Of a stretch of 64,000 nucleotides of DNA, positions 1 to 8,794 are shown piece by piece. The position numbers and the translations under genes are program-made. The first letter of the stretch is position 1, and each line of letters opens with the position of its first letter. The DNA is from Gemmatimonadota bacterium (lineage in GTDB: Bacteria; Gemmatimonadota; Gemmatimonadetes; Longimicrobiales; Gaopeijiaceae): the NCBI GenBank assembly GCA_041390125.1, contig JAWKQN010000008.1, positions 1 to 64,000 on the forward strand, written 5' to 3'. The notes under the pieces are model-generated. The model searched no databases and was not told the origin of the DNA. It was given only the letters and a program-made list of their open reading frames with translations.

Positions 1-1
1 C

Positions 2-517
2 GTTGCCGCGGAGGTGTCGGGGCGGTCCGATGCCGATCCGGGCGTGCCGCTGGCCGAGCTGGCAGACGGCACCCGACTCACGCCCGCCACCGCGCAGCGC
101 CTGGCCTGCGACGCCAGCGTGGTCCGCTTCACCACCGATGCGCGGGGAAACGTGTTGGATGTGGGGCGTCGCACACGCACCATTCCACCCGCGCTGCGCC
201 GTGCCCTCGAGATCCGCGACGGTGGGTGTCGCTTTCCTGGCTGTGGGCGCCGCTTCACCGACGCGCATCATGTCCGGCACTGGGCGCAGGGCGGACCCAC
301 CGCGCTGGACAATCTCCTGCTGCTGTGCCGGGTGCATCACCGGCTGCTACACGAGGAGGGCTTCCGCGTCGAGCTGGACGGTGCACGGCGGGCTGTCTTC
401 TACGATCCCCGCGGTCACGTGCTGCCCCAGCTCCCTCCGCTCAAGCGCCGGACCGAGGAGGAGCTGCGACGGATGAAGGAGGCCCTCGGCATCCGCGACG
501 TCCGCCATGGATCGTGA
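2..517 (+). CDS. HNH endonuclease domain protein, C-terminal part (5' end outside window)
   Basis: The frame is open from base 2, so the start lies upstream of the window. The 171 visible residues end in an HNH nuclease fold: a CxxxC pair in GGCRFPGCGRRF, the DAHHVRHW core, then DNLLLLCRVHHRLLHE with the Asn, the second Cys and the HH pair. This arrangement is typical of the C-terminus of DUF222/13E12-type HNH proteins, which are often present in several copies per genome and whose biological role is not established. It converges on the S9 peptidase gene. The nuclease fold is clear; the full architecture cannot be seen. Confidence 0.85.
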   Translation, partial: VAAEVSGRSDADPGVPLAELADGTRLTPATAQRLACDASVVRFTTDARGNVLDVGRRTRTIPPALRRALEIRDGGCRFPGCGRRFTDAHHVRHWAQGGPTALDNLLLLCRVHHRLLHEEGFRVELDGARRAVFYDPRGHVLPQLPPLKRRTEEELRRMKEALGIRDVRHGS

Positions 518-678
518 GGGACGCGCACGTGGACGCTCAGGCTCGGGTCAGCAGCCGCGGGCGGGTCAGCGCCCGGCTCGGAGTCGCGCGTCCGAGGGCC
601 AAACGGATGATGCGTCGGACCTGACCCGGCCACCGTGTCCGCGCCGCCAACGCGCGCTCCTTTGCACCCAAGGGCTCG

Positions 679-2901
679 CTATCGCGCCGACACCCGCCCG
701 CTCCGCAACGTACGCGCAAAGAAGCCGGCCGTGGCCTCGTACGCCGCGAGCCAGTTCCGGTGCAGGAGGAAGCCGTGCACCTCGTCCGGAAAGATCAGTT
801 GCTCGGCCTCGATGCCGCGGTCCCGCAGCGACTCGACGAGATCCACGCTCTCGCTGAACGGCACGTTGCGGTCGTCATCCCCGTGGATCACCAGGACGGG
901 CGAGCGCCACCCGTCCAGGAAGGCCATCGGGGAGGACCGGTAGGCCAGGTCGGACCACTCGGCCCGGGCCTCGGCGTTATAGGAGGGCACGAAGCCCTTC
1001 ACCACCACGTTCCAGTCGTGCACACCGTGGATGTCGACGCCCGCCGCGAAGAGGTCCGATGCGCGCGCCAATCCCAGCGCCGTCAGATACCCACCGTACG
1101 AGCCTCCCCAGAGCCCGATGCGATCCGGGTCCACGTCCGCGCGTCCGCGCAGATACAGCCCCGCCCCCAGCACATCGTTGAACTCGCTGGCGCCGCGCGC
1201 GCCGTAGTCGAGGGCTTCGCGGAAGTCGAGCCCGTAGCCGGTCCCGCTGCGGTAGTTGACCGACAGCACCACGTAGCCCTGCGCGGCGAGGTACTGGTTC
1301 AGGGCGTAGGCGTTGTGGTAGTAGTCGCGGTAGTGGAAGCCCAGCAGCATCTGCCGGCGCGAGCCCCCGTGGAAGAACACCACGGCCGGACGCCGTTCCC
1401 CGGCCCGCAGGTCCTCCGGAAGGAACAGCTGCGCGTGGATGGGCATGCCGTCCGCGGCGCTGAAGATCACCTGCGTGGGCTCGACCAGTTCGTCGCTCGG
1501 GAAGCCTTCCAGCGCGTCCGGATCCAGCGGGCGCGAACCCGATCCCTCCAGGATGCGGGCGTGCGCCGGTGTGCGCGGCCCCGAGGCCAGGAACGCCACC
1601 CGCGCGCCGTCGCTCACCGGCTCCCATTCGATCCCGGTGCCCGGGGTGAGAAGCGTGCTGCGCCCACTGGCCACGTCCACCCGCCAGACGTGGCGCCGAT
1701 CGATGTCGTCCTGGTTGGAGGCGACGAGCACCGCGCTCCCGTCCGGCGTGGGCGTCGCGAACTCCACCTCGAAGGCGCCCGTCACGAGTGGGCGGGCAGT
1801 CCCTCCGGTGGCAGGGACCGAGTACAGGTTGATCCAGCCCGTCTTCTCCCACGGGAAGACGATGCGGTCGCCCGACCACAACAGCTGATCCGCGGAAGCG
1901 GTGCCCTGGAAGACGCTGCCTGGACCCTCGTCGGCCTCGAAGGCCGTGCGGGTCTCGCCGCTCGCCACGTCGTGCACCCGGATGGACCACGGATGGCCGC
2001 TGCGACGTGGCTCGAACGGGAGCTGATCGCGCACGTTGGGCCGTCGGACGAAGGCGAGCCGGCGGCCGTCGCTGGACCAGGCCGGTTCCCCGTCGAGATC
2101 GACCGAGGGATCGATCCACTGCACAGCGCCGCTCGCCACGTCCACGATGCCGACGAACGAATGGTCGCCGCGTCCACTGACCAGCGCGAGCTGCGTCCCG
2201 TCGGGGGAGAAGGTCAGCGACGACGCGCCGCCCCTCATCTGCAGGAGCTGTTCGGCGTCACCGCCCGCGAGCGGCACGGTCCAGACCTGACCCCGGTCGG
2301 TGTAGGCCACCACCTCCCCGTTCGGTGCGATCACCGGTCCGCTGCCCGCGGCGAGCCGGACGGGCTCGCCACCGGCCACCGCCACCCGGTACACGGCCCG
2401 GTCGGGCCACTCCGGTTCACTGGTCGGATTGGGGATCTCCCCCGCGCGGTTGGGCGCCCCTCCCCGTACGAAGACGATCTGCGCTCCGTCCGGTGTGAAC
2501 GTCAGGCTGCCCACCTCCTGGCCGTTGTCGCCCTCCCAGCTCGTAAGCGCGCGGCCGCGGTAGTCGGGCGCGCTGGCCACCCACACGTTGCGGGCGCCGC
2601 GATCGTTCTGGACCCACGCGAAGGCACCCCCTCCCGGGGCCGCCACGAGACCGCCCGGGAACGGTGCGGACATCACCTCGCCGAGGGTGAAGGACTGGGC
2701 GGCGGCCGGTGCCTGAGGGAGCAGCGCGGTGAGCATCCCCACCAGCACGAGCGCGGCTCCATGCAGGGCGCTCCGCGAGCGCGCCCGGGTGCTCGCGCGG
2801 GTGTCCTCGCCTCCTCGGTTGGCGCGCACAGACGCCATGGGAGGAGGGGACGCGAAGGCCATGACGAGATGGGGCCGAGTCGTGGGACGATCGTAGCGCA
2901 T
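679..2901 (-). CDS. Secreted S9 family (prolyl oligopeptidase-like) peptidase
   Basis: The product is 740 residues: an N-terminal signal segment (hydrophobic about 46-62, likely cleavage after AAA near 68), a WD40/beta-propeller-like region about 80-480 with TolB-like repeats (FTPDGAQIVFV, FSPDGTQLALV, WSSDGRRLAFV), and a C-terminal alpha/beta hydrolase. The catalytic triad is visible as Ser601 in GGSYGG, Asp near 677 in HGDDDRNVP and His709 in EVHGF. The family cleaves short peptides, here probably in the periplasm. The start at 2901 has GGGAG 7 bases upstream and a TACCCT -10-like box at 2935-2940. The open frame continues to 3423 but that part reads as repeats. The long N-region before the hydrophobic core leaves Met13 or Met22 possible. 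Confidence 0.92.
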   Translation of the reverse strand: MRYDRPTTRPHLVMAFASPPPMASVRANRGGEDTRASTRARSRSALHGAALVLVGMLTALLPQAPAAAQSFTLGEVMSAPFPGGLVAAPGGGAFAWVQNDRGARNVWVASAPDYRGRALTSWEGDNGQEVGSLTFTPDGAQIVFVRGGAPNRAGEIPNPTSEPEWPDRAVYRVAVAGGEPVRLAAGSGPVIAPNGEVVAYTDRGQVWTVPLAGGDAEQLLQMRGGASSLTFSPDGTQLALVSGRGDHSFVGIVDVASGAVQWIDPSVDLDGEPAWSSDGRRLAFVRRPNVRDQLPFEPRRSGHPWSIRVHDVASGETRTAFEADEGPGSVFQGTASADQLLWSGDRIVFPWEKTGWINLYSVPATGGTARPLVTGAFEVEFATPTPDGSAVLVASNQDDIDRRHVWRVDVASGRSTLLTPGTGIEWEPVSDGARVAFLASGPRTPAHARILEGSGSRPLDPDALEGFPSDELVEPTQVIFSAADGMPIHAQLFLPEDLRAGERRPAVVFFHGGSRRQMLLGFHYRDYYHNAYALNQYLAAQGYVVLSVNYRSGTGYGLDFREALDYGARGASEFNDVLGAGLYLRGRADVDPDRIGLWGGSYGGYLTALGLARASDLFAAGVDIHGVHDWNVVVKGFVPSYNAEARAEWSDLAYRSSPMAFLDGWRSPVLVIHGDDDRNVPFSESVDLVESLRDRGIEAEQLIFPDEVHGFLLHRNWLAAYEATAGFFARTLRSGRVSAR

Positions 2902-3014
2902 GGTGTCTCCCGGAGGCGGTGCGATCCGCGCTACAGGGTAGGAAGTCCGCGAGGACAGGGCCACCCCGGGCGAAGGCCCGGCAGCGGCGAGGTCCACAGC
3001 CGCAGATCCGTCGG

Positions 3015-3159
3015 CCGGGATCGATGTGGGCGGCAGCGGGGATCCAGGCTCCGGGACCGGTCGGGCCGCAGCCGGGACCCCGGGCTCCCGACCCGTGTGG
3101 GCCGCAGCGGCGATCCCAGGGGCCGGGACCGGTGTGCGCGCCAGCGGGGAGCTCAGGTT
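3015..3159. repeat. Degenerate 36-bp tandem repeat, four units
   Basis: This array lies in the 415-base gap between the S9 peptidase and the DoxX gene. Four successive units start at 3015, 3051, 3087 and 3123 (36, 36, 36 and 37 bases), each opening with C-C-C/G-G and carrying a central GGGCCGCAGC-like core. Units differ at many positions, so the array is old or under little constraint. The rest of the gap holds the S9 promoter candidate and nothing else I can recognise. Confidence 0.7.
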
Positions 3160-3316
3160 CCGGGAGCGGCTCAGCCCGCGTCCGGAAGGGGGTCGATCCG
3201 CCACGCACCCGTCGCTGGCCGGGAAGCCCACGGCCCGGCTCGCCTTGCGGCTCCGCTCCTTCTCGACGAGGGCGCCCCGAGAGCCGGGCGAGCGACGCCG
3301 CTCCGCCCCGTTCTGC

Positions 3317-3715
3317 TCAGTCCCCTTCGCCCGTCCGGGTGCTGGCGAGCGCCCAGTACACCAGCGCTGGCTGGAAGAACAAACGCGCAAACCGCTTCCC
3401 GTCCGTATCCAGGCCGAAGGCATCCCGACGGTTCACGTACTGGGAGACGTTGCCGGGGAAGATGGCCGTGAAGAACGCGGCTGCGACGTTGCCCACCCGC
3501 TCGCGCTGTCGCTCATTGGCGAAGATCAACGCGGTGCCGAGACCGATCTCCACCACACCGGACCCGAGCACGGTGGTGTCGGGATCCAGTGGCACGAAGT
3601 CGGGCACCTGCGCGCGGAAGGCCTTGCGCGCGAACGTCAGATGGCTGGTGCCGGCGAAGACGAGCATCGTGCCGAGCAGGATCCGCGCGACGTTCCTTCC
3701 GCTCCCGTCGTCCAT
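3317..3715 (-). CDS. DoxX-like small membrane protein
   Basis: The product is 132 residues with four predicted membrane segments (about 10-28, 48-66, 74-92, 110-126) and the DoxX-type opening RILLGTMLVFAGTSHLTF. It carries the VPDFVP and loop spacing of the DoxX/DUF417-like group. DoxX proteins are inner-membrane proteins of poorly defined redox or stress function. It stands alone between the S9 peptidase and the large membrane glycosyltransferase-like gene. The family call is good; no specific role can be given. Confidence 0.8.
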   Translation of the reverse strand: MDDGSGRNVARILLGTMLVFAGTSHLTFARKAFRAQVPDFVPLDPDTTVLGSGVVEIGLGTALIFANERQRERVGNVAAAFFTAIFPGNVSQYVNRRDAFGLDTDGKRFARLFFQPALVYWALASTRTGEGD

Positions 3716-3859
3716 GCTGTCCCTCCACCCGAGATCCTTCCAGCTCCTCGGCTCTACCGGTCGAAGGCGCCGGCGGTTCCCCTGTCACACGCGGTGTGTC
3801 GGGTGAAGCGGCACGGCGAACGAGGGACGCACGAATGCGTGTTTGCTGCGCTGCACCCA

Positions 3860-5947
3860 CTATCGCGCCGCGCCTCCCCACAGCAGGCGCATGCCTTCCT
3901 CGTACGGCAGCAGGGATGGCGCGGCACCCGCCTCCACCGGCGTGAAGAGCCAGACCGTCCGCCCTGGCAGACGCTCCAGGAGCGCCCGGTTCGCCTCGGG
4001 ACCCAGGTCCCGCGCGAAGAGCGCGTCGGTGCTGCGCGCGAGGTCGGTCCCGGACGACCGCGGGCCGGCGCCGTCGACTCCAGGCGGGCTCCCCTGCCAC
4101 AGCAGCGGCGCCAAGGAGACGGCGCCGAAGCGGTCCGCCGAAGCCTGCCGCACGCAGGGCTCCGGCCAGGGACGGCTGGGATCGATGAGCGCGCCCACGT
4201 CGGGGCCGGTCTCCACCCGGACGAGCCCGCTCGGGGTGCCGGGTGAGGTGTCGCGATCGAGTTCCGGAGCCGGGGCGGACGGGACGCCGTCCTCCTGCGG
4301 GTCGCGCTGGGATGCCAGCCACACCTCCAGCCGACATGCGTCGTTCCGCCGGAGCAGGGGGTTCAGGGCGTCGGCGCGGAAGCCCTCCACCTCCAGGCGG
4401 GACGCGAGCCGCTCGTTCCAGCTCGCGTGCACGAACACCAGGGCCGGCTCCCCTTCCGGGAGCGCCGGCAGGCGGATGCGGGCCAGCGTCTCGGCCGGCC
4501 AGCGGTAGCCCATCAGCCGCTGCGGCGCGAAGACGCCGAGACCGAGCGCGAAGCTCGCCCCCAAGGTGCCCACGACGAGCGCCCTTCCCCGCCCCCGGGT
4601 CCGCTCCACCAGCCAGGCCGCCCCCAACACCCCCAGCCCCACCCAGGCCGGGAGGGATTCGAAGAGCATGCGCGGCTGATGGAACCAGTACAGGAAGGCG
4701 CCCACGAGCGGTGCCACCGCCCAGAGCAGCAGGACGCGCGCGCCCGGTCCCAGCCGGTGCGCGCCCACCAGGAAGAGCGCCCCGAGCAGCGTGAGCGGGA
4801 CCGGAGCCTCCAGGATCTGGAGCCCGAAGGCGACGAAGTCGGCCGACGTGTAACCGAGGGCCTCGAGCAGCCCGTAGGCGTGACCCCATGGGTCCTCGTG
4901 GAAGCCCAGGCGGTGGGTGGGCCCGTACGCCACCTCGTAGCCCAGACGGGTGGGGGCGCCGAACAGGACGCGGTTGTAGAGCCCGAGCCCGACGGCGAAG
5001 GGAATGCCACCGCCCACCCAGGCGGCGACGCGACGGAGCAGCCCGGGCCACCGCAGCGCCGCGCGCGCTTCCCACCAGACCAGCAGCGGCACGGGCGCCA
5101 GGAGCAGCCCCGACCAGGGGCGGCTGGTGACGGCCCATCCCACCGCGGCCCCGGCGGCCAGGGCCCAGCCCCATCCTCCGTCGCGGGACCGGAGCGCCGC
5201 CCAGACGGAGACCGACGCGAAGGCCAGCGCCGACAGGTGGCTCATCAGGCCCCCGCCGAAGACGGCGAGGAGCGGGGACAGCGCGAGCAGCAGCCCCATG
5301 GCGCGCGCCAGGAGCGGGCGCGCCGGGAAGAGGCGCAGGAACGCCGCGGCCGAGGCGCCCGCCGTCAGGGCGGCCAGCCCCACCCCGACCCCGTGGGGCA
5401 TCCCGGCCCGCACCCCCAGGGCCAGGAGGACCAGGTGTCCGGGCGGGTACTGCGAGACCCAGCCGGCGTCCGTCAGCAACGTGTTGGGGATCAGCCAGTG
5501 GGCGCCCAGCGCACCCACGTCGGCGCCCACCCGACCCCCGGCAAGCAGACGGGCGTGGGTCAGCATGGCCATCTCGTCCACGTTGGTGAGCAGGCCCCGG
5601 AGGAGGGGCCCCGCCACCAGCGCGGAGAGGACCCCGGCCAGCGCCGCGCACAGCAGCGCGAACGCGGCGGGTCCGGGGCGCAGGACCAGACGCGCCAGGA
5701 CCCCGTCCGCCCGAGCCGGCCCCTCCGCCGGCGGTGCGTGCCTGCGTCCCGCCGCGATCGCGACGATCACCCCGACCAGCACGGCCACCACGACGCCCCA
5801 CACCGCCGTGCCCAGGCTCGACGCGGCCTGTCGTACGGTCGCCTCACCCCACGGGCCGGTCGGGCGTCCCGCGAGCAGGCGGTACACCGGAAGGATCGCG
5901 AGGAGGAGCAGCGCGCCGCCGAGTGCGCGGCGGAGGACGGAGGACAT
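3860..5947 (-). CDS. Polytopic membrane protein, GT39/ArnT-like glycosyltransferase
   Basis: The product is 695 residues with about ten to twelve hydrophobic segments between 8 and 460 and a soluble C-terminal domain from about 470. The first long extracytoplasmic loop carries an acidic NVDEMAM motif, the position where GT-C enzymes keep catalytic Asp/Glu, followed by GWVSQYPPGH, a PPG feature common in membrane mannosyl- and arabinosyl-transferases. It would use a polyprenyl-phosphate sugar donor in the inner membrane. The start at 5947 has a TAGCTT box at 5956-5961, only 8 bases away, so a leaderless message is possible. It is transcribed divergently from the TRAP permeases. Donor and acceptor are unknown. 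Confidence 0.7.
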   Translation of the reverse strand: MSSVLRRALGGALLLLAILPVYRLLAGRPTGPWGEATVRQAASSLGTAVWGVVVAVLVGVIVAIAAGRRHAPPAEGPARADGVLARLVLRPGPAAFALLCAALAGVLSALVAGPLLRGLLTNVDEMAMLTHARLLAGGRVGADVGALGAHWLIPNTLLTDAGWVSQYPPGHLVLLALGVRAGMPHGVGVGLAALTAGASAAAFLRLFPARPLLARAMGLLLALSPLLAVFGGGLMSHLSALAFASVSVWAALRSRDGGWGWALAAGAAVGWAVTSRPWSGLLLAPVPLLVWWEARAALRWPGLLRRVAAWVGGGIPFAVGLGLYNRVLFGAPTRLGYEVAYGPTHRLGFHEDPWGHAYGLLEALGYTSADFVAFGLQILEAPVPLTLLGALFLVGAHRLGPGARVLLLWAVAPLVGAFLYWFHQPRMLFESLPAWVGLGVLGAAWLVERTRGRGRALVVGTLGASFALGLGVFAPQRLMGYRWPAETLARIRLPALPEGEPALVFVHASWNERLASRLEVEGFRADALNPLLRRNDACRLEVWLASQRDPQEDGVPSAPAPELDRDTSPGTPSGLVRVETGPDVGALIDPSRPWPEPCVRQASADRFGAVSLAPLLWQGSPPGVDGAGPRSSGTDLARSTDALFARDLGPEANRALLERLPGRTVWLFTPVEAGAAPSLLPYEEGMRLLWGGAAR

Positions 5948-5997
5948 GGACGGTGAAGCTACCCGCTCGGGTGCTCGCCAACCACCGGAGCCCTCCC

Positions 5998-6003
5998 TAC
6001 TTT
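5998..6003 (+). promoter_or_regulatory. Candidate -10 box of the TRAP permease operon
   Basis: TACTTT lies 28 bases before the dctQ start and matches the TAyyyT form seen before several other genes in this window. A weak -35 (TCGCCA) sits 17 bases upstream. This is pattern only. Confidence 0.35.
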
Positions 6004-6030
6004 GGCCGCCGTCCCACGACAGGAGAGGAA

Positions 6031-6576
6031 ATGAAGGGCTTACGGATGCTGTCCCTCGCGCTCGACCGCTTCTCGGACCTCTGGGGAGCGATCGTCACGG
6101 TGCTCATCCTCGCCATGGTGGCCTTCGGGTCCTACAACGCCGTGGCTCGCTACGTGGGACGGTTCGTGGGGCTCAACCTCAGCTCGAACGTCTACCTCGA
6201 GCTGCAGTGGTACCTCTTCAGCCTCATCTTCCTGCTCGGCGCCGGCTGGGCGCTGCGCCGAGACGCACACGTGCGCGTGGACGTGCTCTATTCGGCCGTG
6301 AGCAAGAAGGCCCAACGCCGGATCAACCTGATCGGCACGTTCCTGCTGCTGATCCCGTTCTCGGTGTTCGTGCTCTGGACGTCCATCCAGTACGTCCAGA
6401 ACTCCTTCGCGGCCCGGGAGATGTCGCCCGATCCGGGCGGGCTGCCGCGCTACCCGCTCAAGGCGGTCATCCCGCTCTGCTTCATCCTCCTGCTGCTGCA
6501 GGGCGTCTCCGAGGCCATCAAGCTCTTCAGCACGGAAGAGGTCGAGCCCCGCTCCAAGGCGGAGGCGGCCGAATGA
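6031..6576 (+). CDS. dctQ: TRAP transporter small permease (DctQ family)
   Basis: The product is 181 residues with four membrane segments (about 18-38, 58-76, 98-118, 140-160), the fold of the small DctQ subunit that binds the large TRAP permease. The motif LQWYLFSLIFLLGAGWALRRDAHVRVDVLY is the family signature region. A strong Shine-Dalgarno (AGGAGAGG) ends 3 bases before the ATG at 6031, which rejects the longer upstream open frame. Its stop overlaps the dctM start as ATGA. The chain opening and the downstream partner make the call secure. Confidence 0.93.
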   Translation: MKGLRMLSLALDRFSDLWGAIVTVLILAMVAFGSYNAVARYVGRFVGLNLSSNVYLELQWYLFSLIFLLGAGWALRRDAHVRVDVLYSAVSKKAQRRINLIGTFLLLIPFSVFVLWTSIQYVQNSFAAREMSPDPGGLPRYPLKAVIPLCFILLLLQGVSEAIKLFSTEEVEPRSKAEAAE

Positions 6577-7895
6577 GCATGGAGTTGCTGGCACCGCTGA
6601 TGTTCGTGGCGGTGTTCCTGGTGATCTTCCTCGGTTATCCCGTGGCGTTCGCGCTCGGCGGGACGTCCTTGGCGTTCGCGGTCATCGGGGTGGAGATGAA
6701 CCACTTCGACTGGCACCTCTTCAACGCCATGCCGCAGCGCGTGTTCGGCATCATGTCCAACTACGTGCTGCTCGCCGTCCCCTACTTCATCTTCATGGGC
6801 CTGATCCTGGAGAAGGCCAAGCTGGCCGAGGATCTGCTCACGACCATCGGTCGCCTGTTCGGCAGCCTGCGGGGCGGCCTCGCGCTGGGCGTGGTGTTCG
6901 TGGGCGCGCTGCTGGCCGCTGCCACCGGCGTGGTGGGCGCCTCCGTGGTGGCGATGGGCAGCATCTCGCTGCCGGTGATGCTCAAGTACGGCTACGACAA
7001 GAAGCTCTCGGCCGGGGTCATCCTGGCCTCGGGTACGCTGGGACAGATCATCCCGCCGTCCATCGTGCTCGTGGTGCTGGCCGACCAGCTCGGCGTCTCG
7101 GTGGGCGATCTCTTCCTGGGCGGGCTCATCCCCGGCCTGATGCTGGCGGGGCTCTATGCGGCCTACACCGTGTTCGTGGCCGTCACGCGTCCCGCGGCCG
7201 CACCGGCCTTGCCGGCCGAGATGCGGGAACAGGCGGGTGGCAATCTCGCGAAGGACGTGATCACGGTCCTCTTCCCACCGCTGGCCCTGATCCTGGTGGT
7301 GCTGGGGAGCATCTTCCTGGGCATCGCCACGCCGACGGAAGCGGGCGCGCTGGGCAGCGTGGGTGCCATCCTGCTCGCCATCGGGCGCCGGCGCTTCTCC
7401 CGCAAGGTGCTCTGGGAGAGCGCCCGCGAGACCGCCGCGCTCACCGTGATGGTGATCTTCCTGCTGATCGGCTCGACGCTGTTCGCGCTGGTCTTCCGCG
7501 GTCTGAACGGCGACCTCTGGATCGAGGAGCTGCTCACCAACCTCCCCGGTGGGAAGGTCGGCCTGCTGCTCATCGCCAACCTGGTGATCTTCCTGCTCGG
7601 CTTCTTCCTGGACTTCTTCGAGATCGCTTTCATCATCATCCCGCTGGTCGCCCCCGCGGCGCAGCTGCTGGGCATCGACCTGGTGTGGTTCGGCGTGATG
7701 ATCGGGATGAACCTGCAGACGTCGTTCCTCACGCCGCCCTTCGGCTTCGCGCTCTTCTATCTGCGCGGCGTGGCTCCACCCGAGGTGACCACACGGGATC
7801 TGTACCGATCCGTGATCCCCTTCATCGGGATCCAGGTGGTGGGGTTGCTGCTGATCGTGCTGTTCCCGCAGCTGGTGACAGGGCTCATCCAGTAG
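6573..7895 (+). CDS. dctM: TRAP transporter large permease (DctM family)
   Basis: The product is 440 residues, the usual DctM length, with about twelve membrane segments. Family landmarks are the opening LFVAVFLVIFLGYPVAFALGG, GSISLPVMLKYGYDKKLSAGVI, GTLGQIIPPSIVLVVLADQ and the C-terminal SFLTPPFGFALFYLRG. It forms the sodium-coupled channel subunit, moving the ligand delivered by a periplasmic binding protein. The ATG at 6573 overlaps the dctQ stop by 4 bases, implying coupled translation. The likely binding protein is the convergent dctP at 8795-9931 rather than a gene in the same operon. Substrate by context: lactate or another 2-hydroxy or 2-keto acid. Confidence 0.95.
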   Translation: MSMELLAPLMFVAVFLVIFLGYPVAFALGGTSLAFAVIGVEMNHFDWHLFNAMPQRVFGIMSNYVLLAVPYFIFMGLILEKAKLAEDLLTTIGRLFGSLRGGLALGVVFVGALLAAATGVVGASVVAMGSISLPVMLKYGYDKKLSAGVILASGTLGQIIPPSIVLVVLADQLGVSVGDLFLGGLIPGLMLAGLYAAYTVFVAVTRPAAAPALPAEMREQAGGNLAKDVITVLFPPLALILVVLGSIFLGIATPTEAGALGSVGAILLAIGRRRFSRKVLWESARETAALTVMVIFLLIGSTLFALVFRGLNGDLWIEELLTNLPGGKVGLLLIANLVIFLLGFFLDFFEIAFIIIPLVAPAAQLLGIDLVWFGVMIGMNLQTSFLTPPFGFALFYLRGVAPPEVTTRDLYRSVIPFIGIQVVGLLLIVLFPQLVTGLIQ

Positions 7896-7939
7896 CGAAC
7901 GAGAGAAGGGAGCCGCTGCGGCGGCTCCCTTCCGTTCGC
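7895..7939. terminator. Hairpin terminator between dctM and the convergent operon
   Basis: Starting at the last base of the dctM stop, an outer GCGAAC/GTTCGC pair encloses a perfect 11-bp stem (AAGGGAGCCGC at 7906-7916 with GCGGCTCCCTT at 7921-7931) and a 4-base loop. No T-run follows, so it may act on both strands or need a factor. Confidence 0.7.
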
Positions 7940-8043
7940 GTGGGGGCACCCGACCTCCGGGCCATCCCCATCCGCGTCCATGAGCCGGGATCCGCGTCGC
8001 GCACGCCTGCCCCTTCGCAGCGCGGCCGGAGCCACGTCGGCGC

Positions 8044-8778
8044 TCAGCCCGTCGGCGGCGTGCCTGCTTTGAGCGCGGCCAGCTCCACGGCGTCGAGCAC
8101 GCGACGGAACTGCTCGTCCGACTTCGACAGCATCCCCTTGTAGGCCAAGCGCGCGCCCATGAAGGACACCGCGGCGGCCCCGCCGAACAGGGCCGGCAGG
8201 GCCATGGCCTTGGCGTCGAAGGCGCCCACCGTCAGAAGCAGCGTGAACAGCACCGCCACGGAGGCGAACGTTCCGCCGAGCGTCAGCGGCAGCGTGCGCA
8301 TGCCCTTCAGGTCGCGGCGGATGCTGATGGACGTGCCGCTCCCGTCCGGCTCGACCCGCACCCGCACGGCCGGAGTGCCGGAGCTGTCGTTCTTGCCGGT
8401 GGTGGTGGACCACTCGCGGATGCGTCCGAACTGCGACGCCACGCCCGAGACCCCGAACGTCGAGCGCAGCTCCCCCACGATGCGGCCCCACAGCTCGTCG
8501 TCCACCGGACCCGGCAGCACGCGCACGTGCGCCAGCTCGTCCGGGTTGGAGGCGAGCGGCGCCGGGAGCCCCTGCTCCCGGCGCAGGTCCAACTCCCGCG
8601 CCGCCGCGGCCACATGGACGGGATCGATGCCCGCCTCGGCCGCCACGGACTCCAACTCCGTCAGGGTCAGCCCGTGACGGACCAGCGTCTGTCCCCGCGC
8701 GCTGTGCTCGTGCCGTTCGGCCGCGCGCGCCAGGATGAGCCGTACTTCCTCGTCGGTGAAGCGCTGCTGCCCTTCCAC
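8044..8778 (-). CDS. Uncharacterised two-TM protein with N-terminal helical region
   Basis: The product is 244 residues. Residues 1-65 are helical and read like a short-chain/SHOCT or DUF1707-type N-terminus (FTDEEVRLILARAAERHE). A mixed alpha/beta domain follows at about 75-155, then two membrane segments at about 160-185 and 190-208. It follows dctP by 16 bases on the same strand, so it is probably co-transcribed with the binding protein and the oxidase. I do not recognise a function; a membrane-associated regulatory or sensing role is only a guess. Confidence 0.7.
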   Translation of the reverse strand: MEGQQRFTDEEVRLILARAAERHEHSARGQTLVRHGLTLTELESVAAEAGIDPVHVAAAARELDLRREQGLPAPLASNPDELAHVRVLPGPVDDELWGRIVGELRSTFGVSGVASQFGRIREWSTTTGKNDSSGTPAVRVRVEPDGSGTSISIRRDLKGMRTLPLTLGGTFASVAVLFTLLLTVGAFDAKAMALPALFGGAAAVSFMGARLAYKGMLSKSDEQFRRVLDAVELAALKAGTPPTG

Positions 8779-8794
8779 GGTCCGCCCGGTCGCG

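Noticed and set aside
2902..3423. N-terminal extension of the S9 peptidase to 3423
   Set aside because: The extra 174 codons read through the 36-bp repeats and into the DoxX gene, while ATG 2901 has a good ribosome site followed by a signal peptide.
760..3471. A 903-codon open frame opposite the S9 peptidase
   Set aside because: It is the reverse-strand shadow of a gene with clear family motifs; its translation is rich in Arg, Pro and His and has no domain. The same holds for long frames opposite dctP/LldD (8735-11206), the kinase/regulator (15845-18937) and the SEDS protein (48457-51768).
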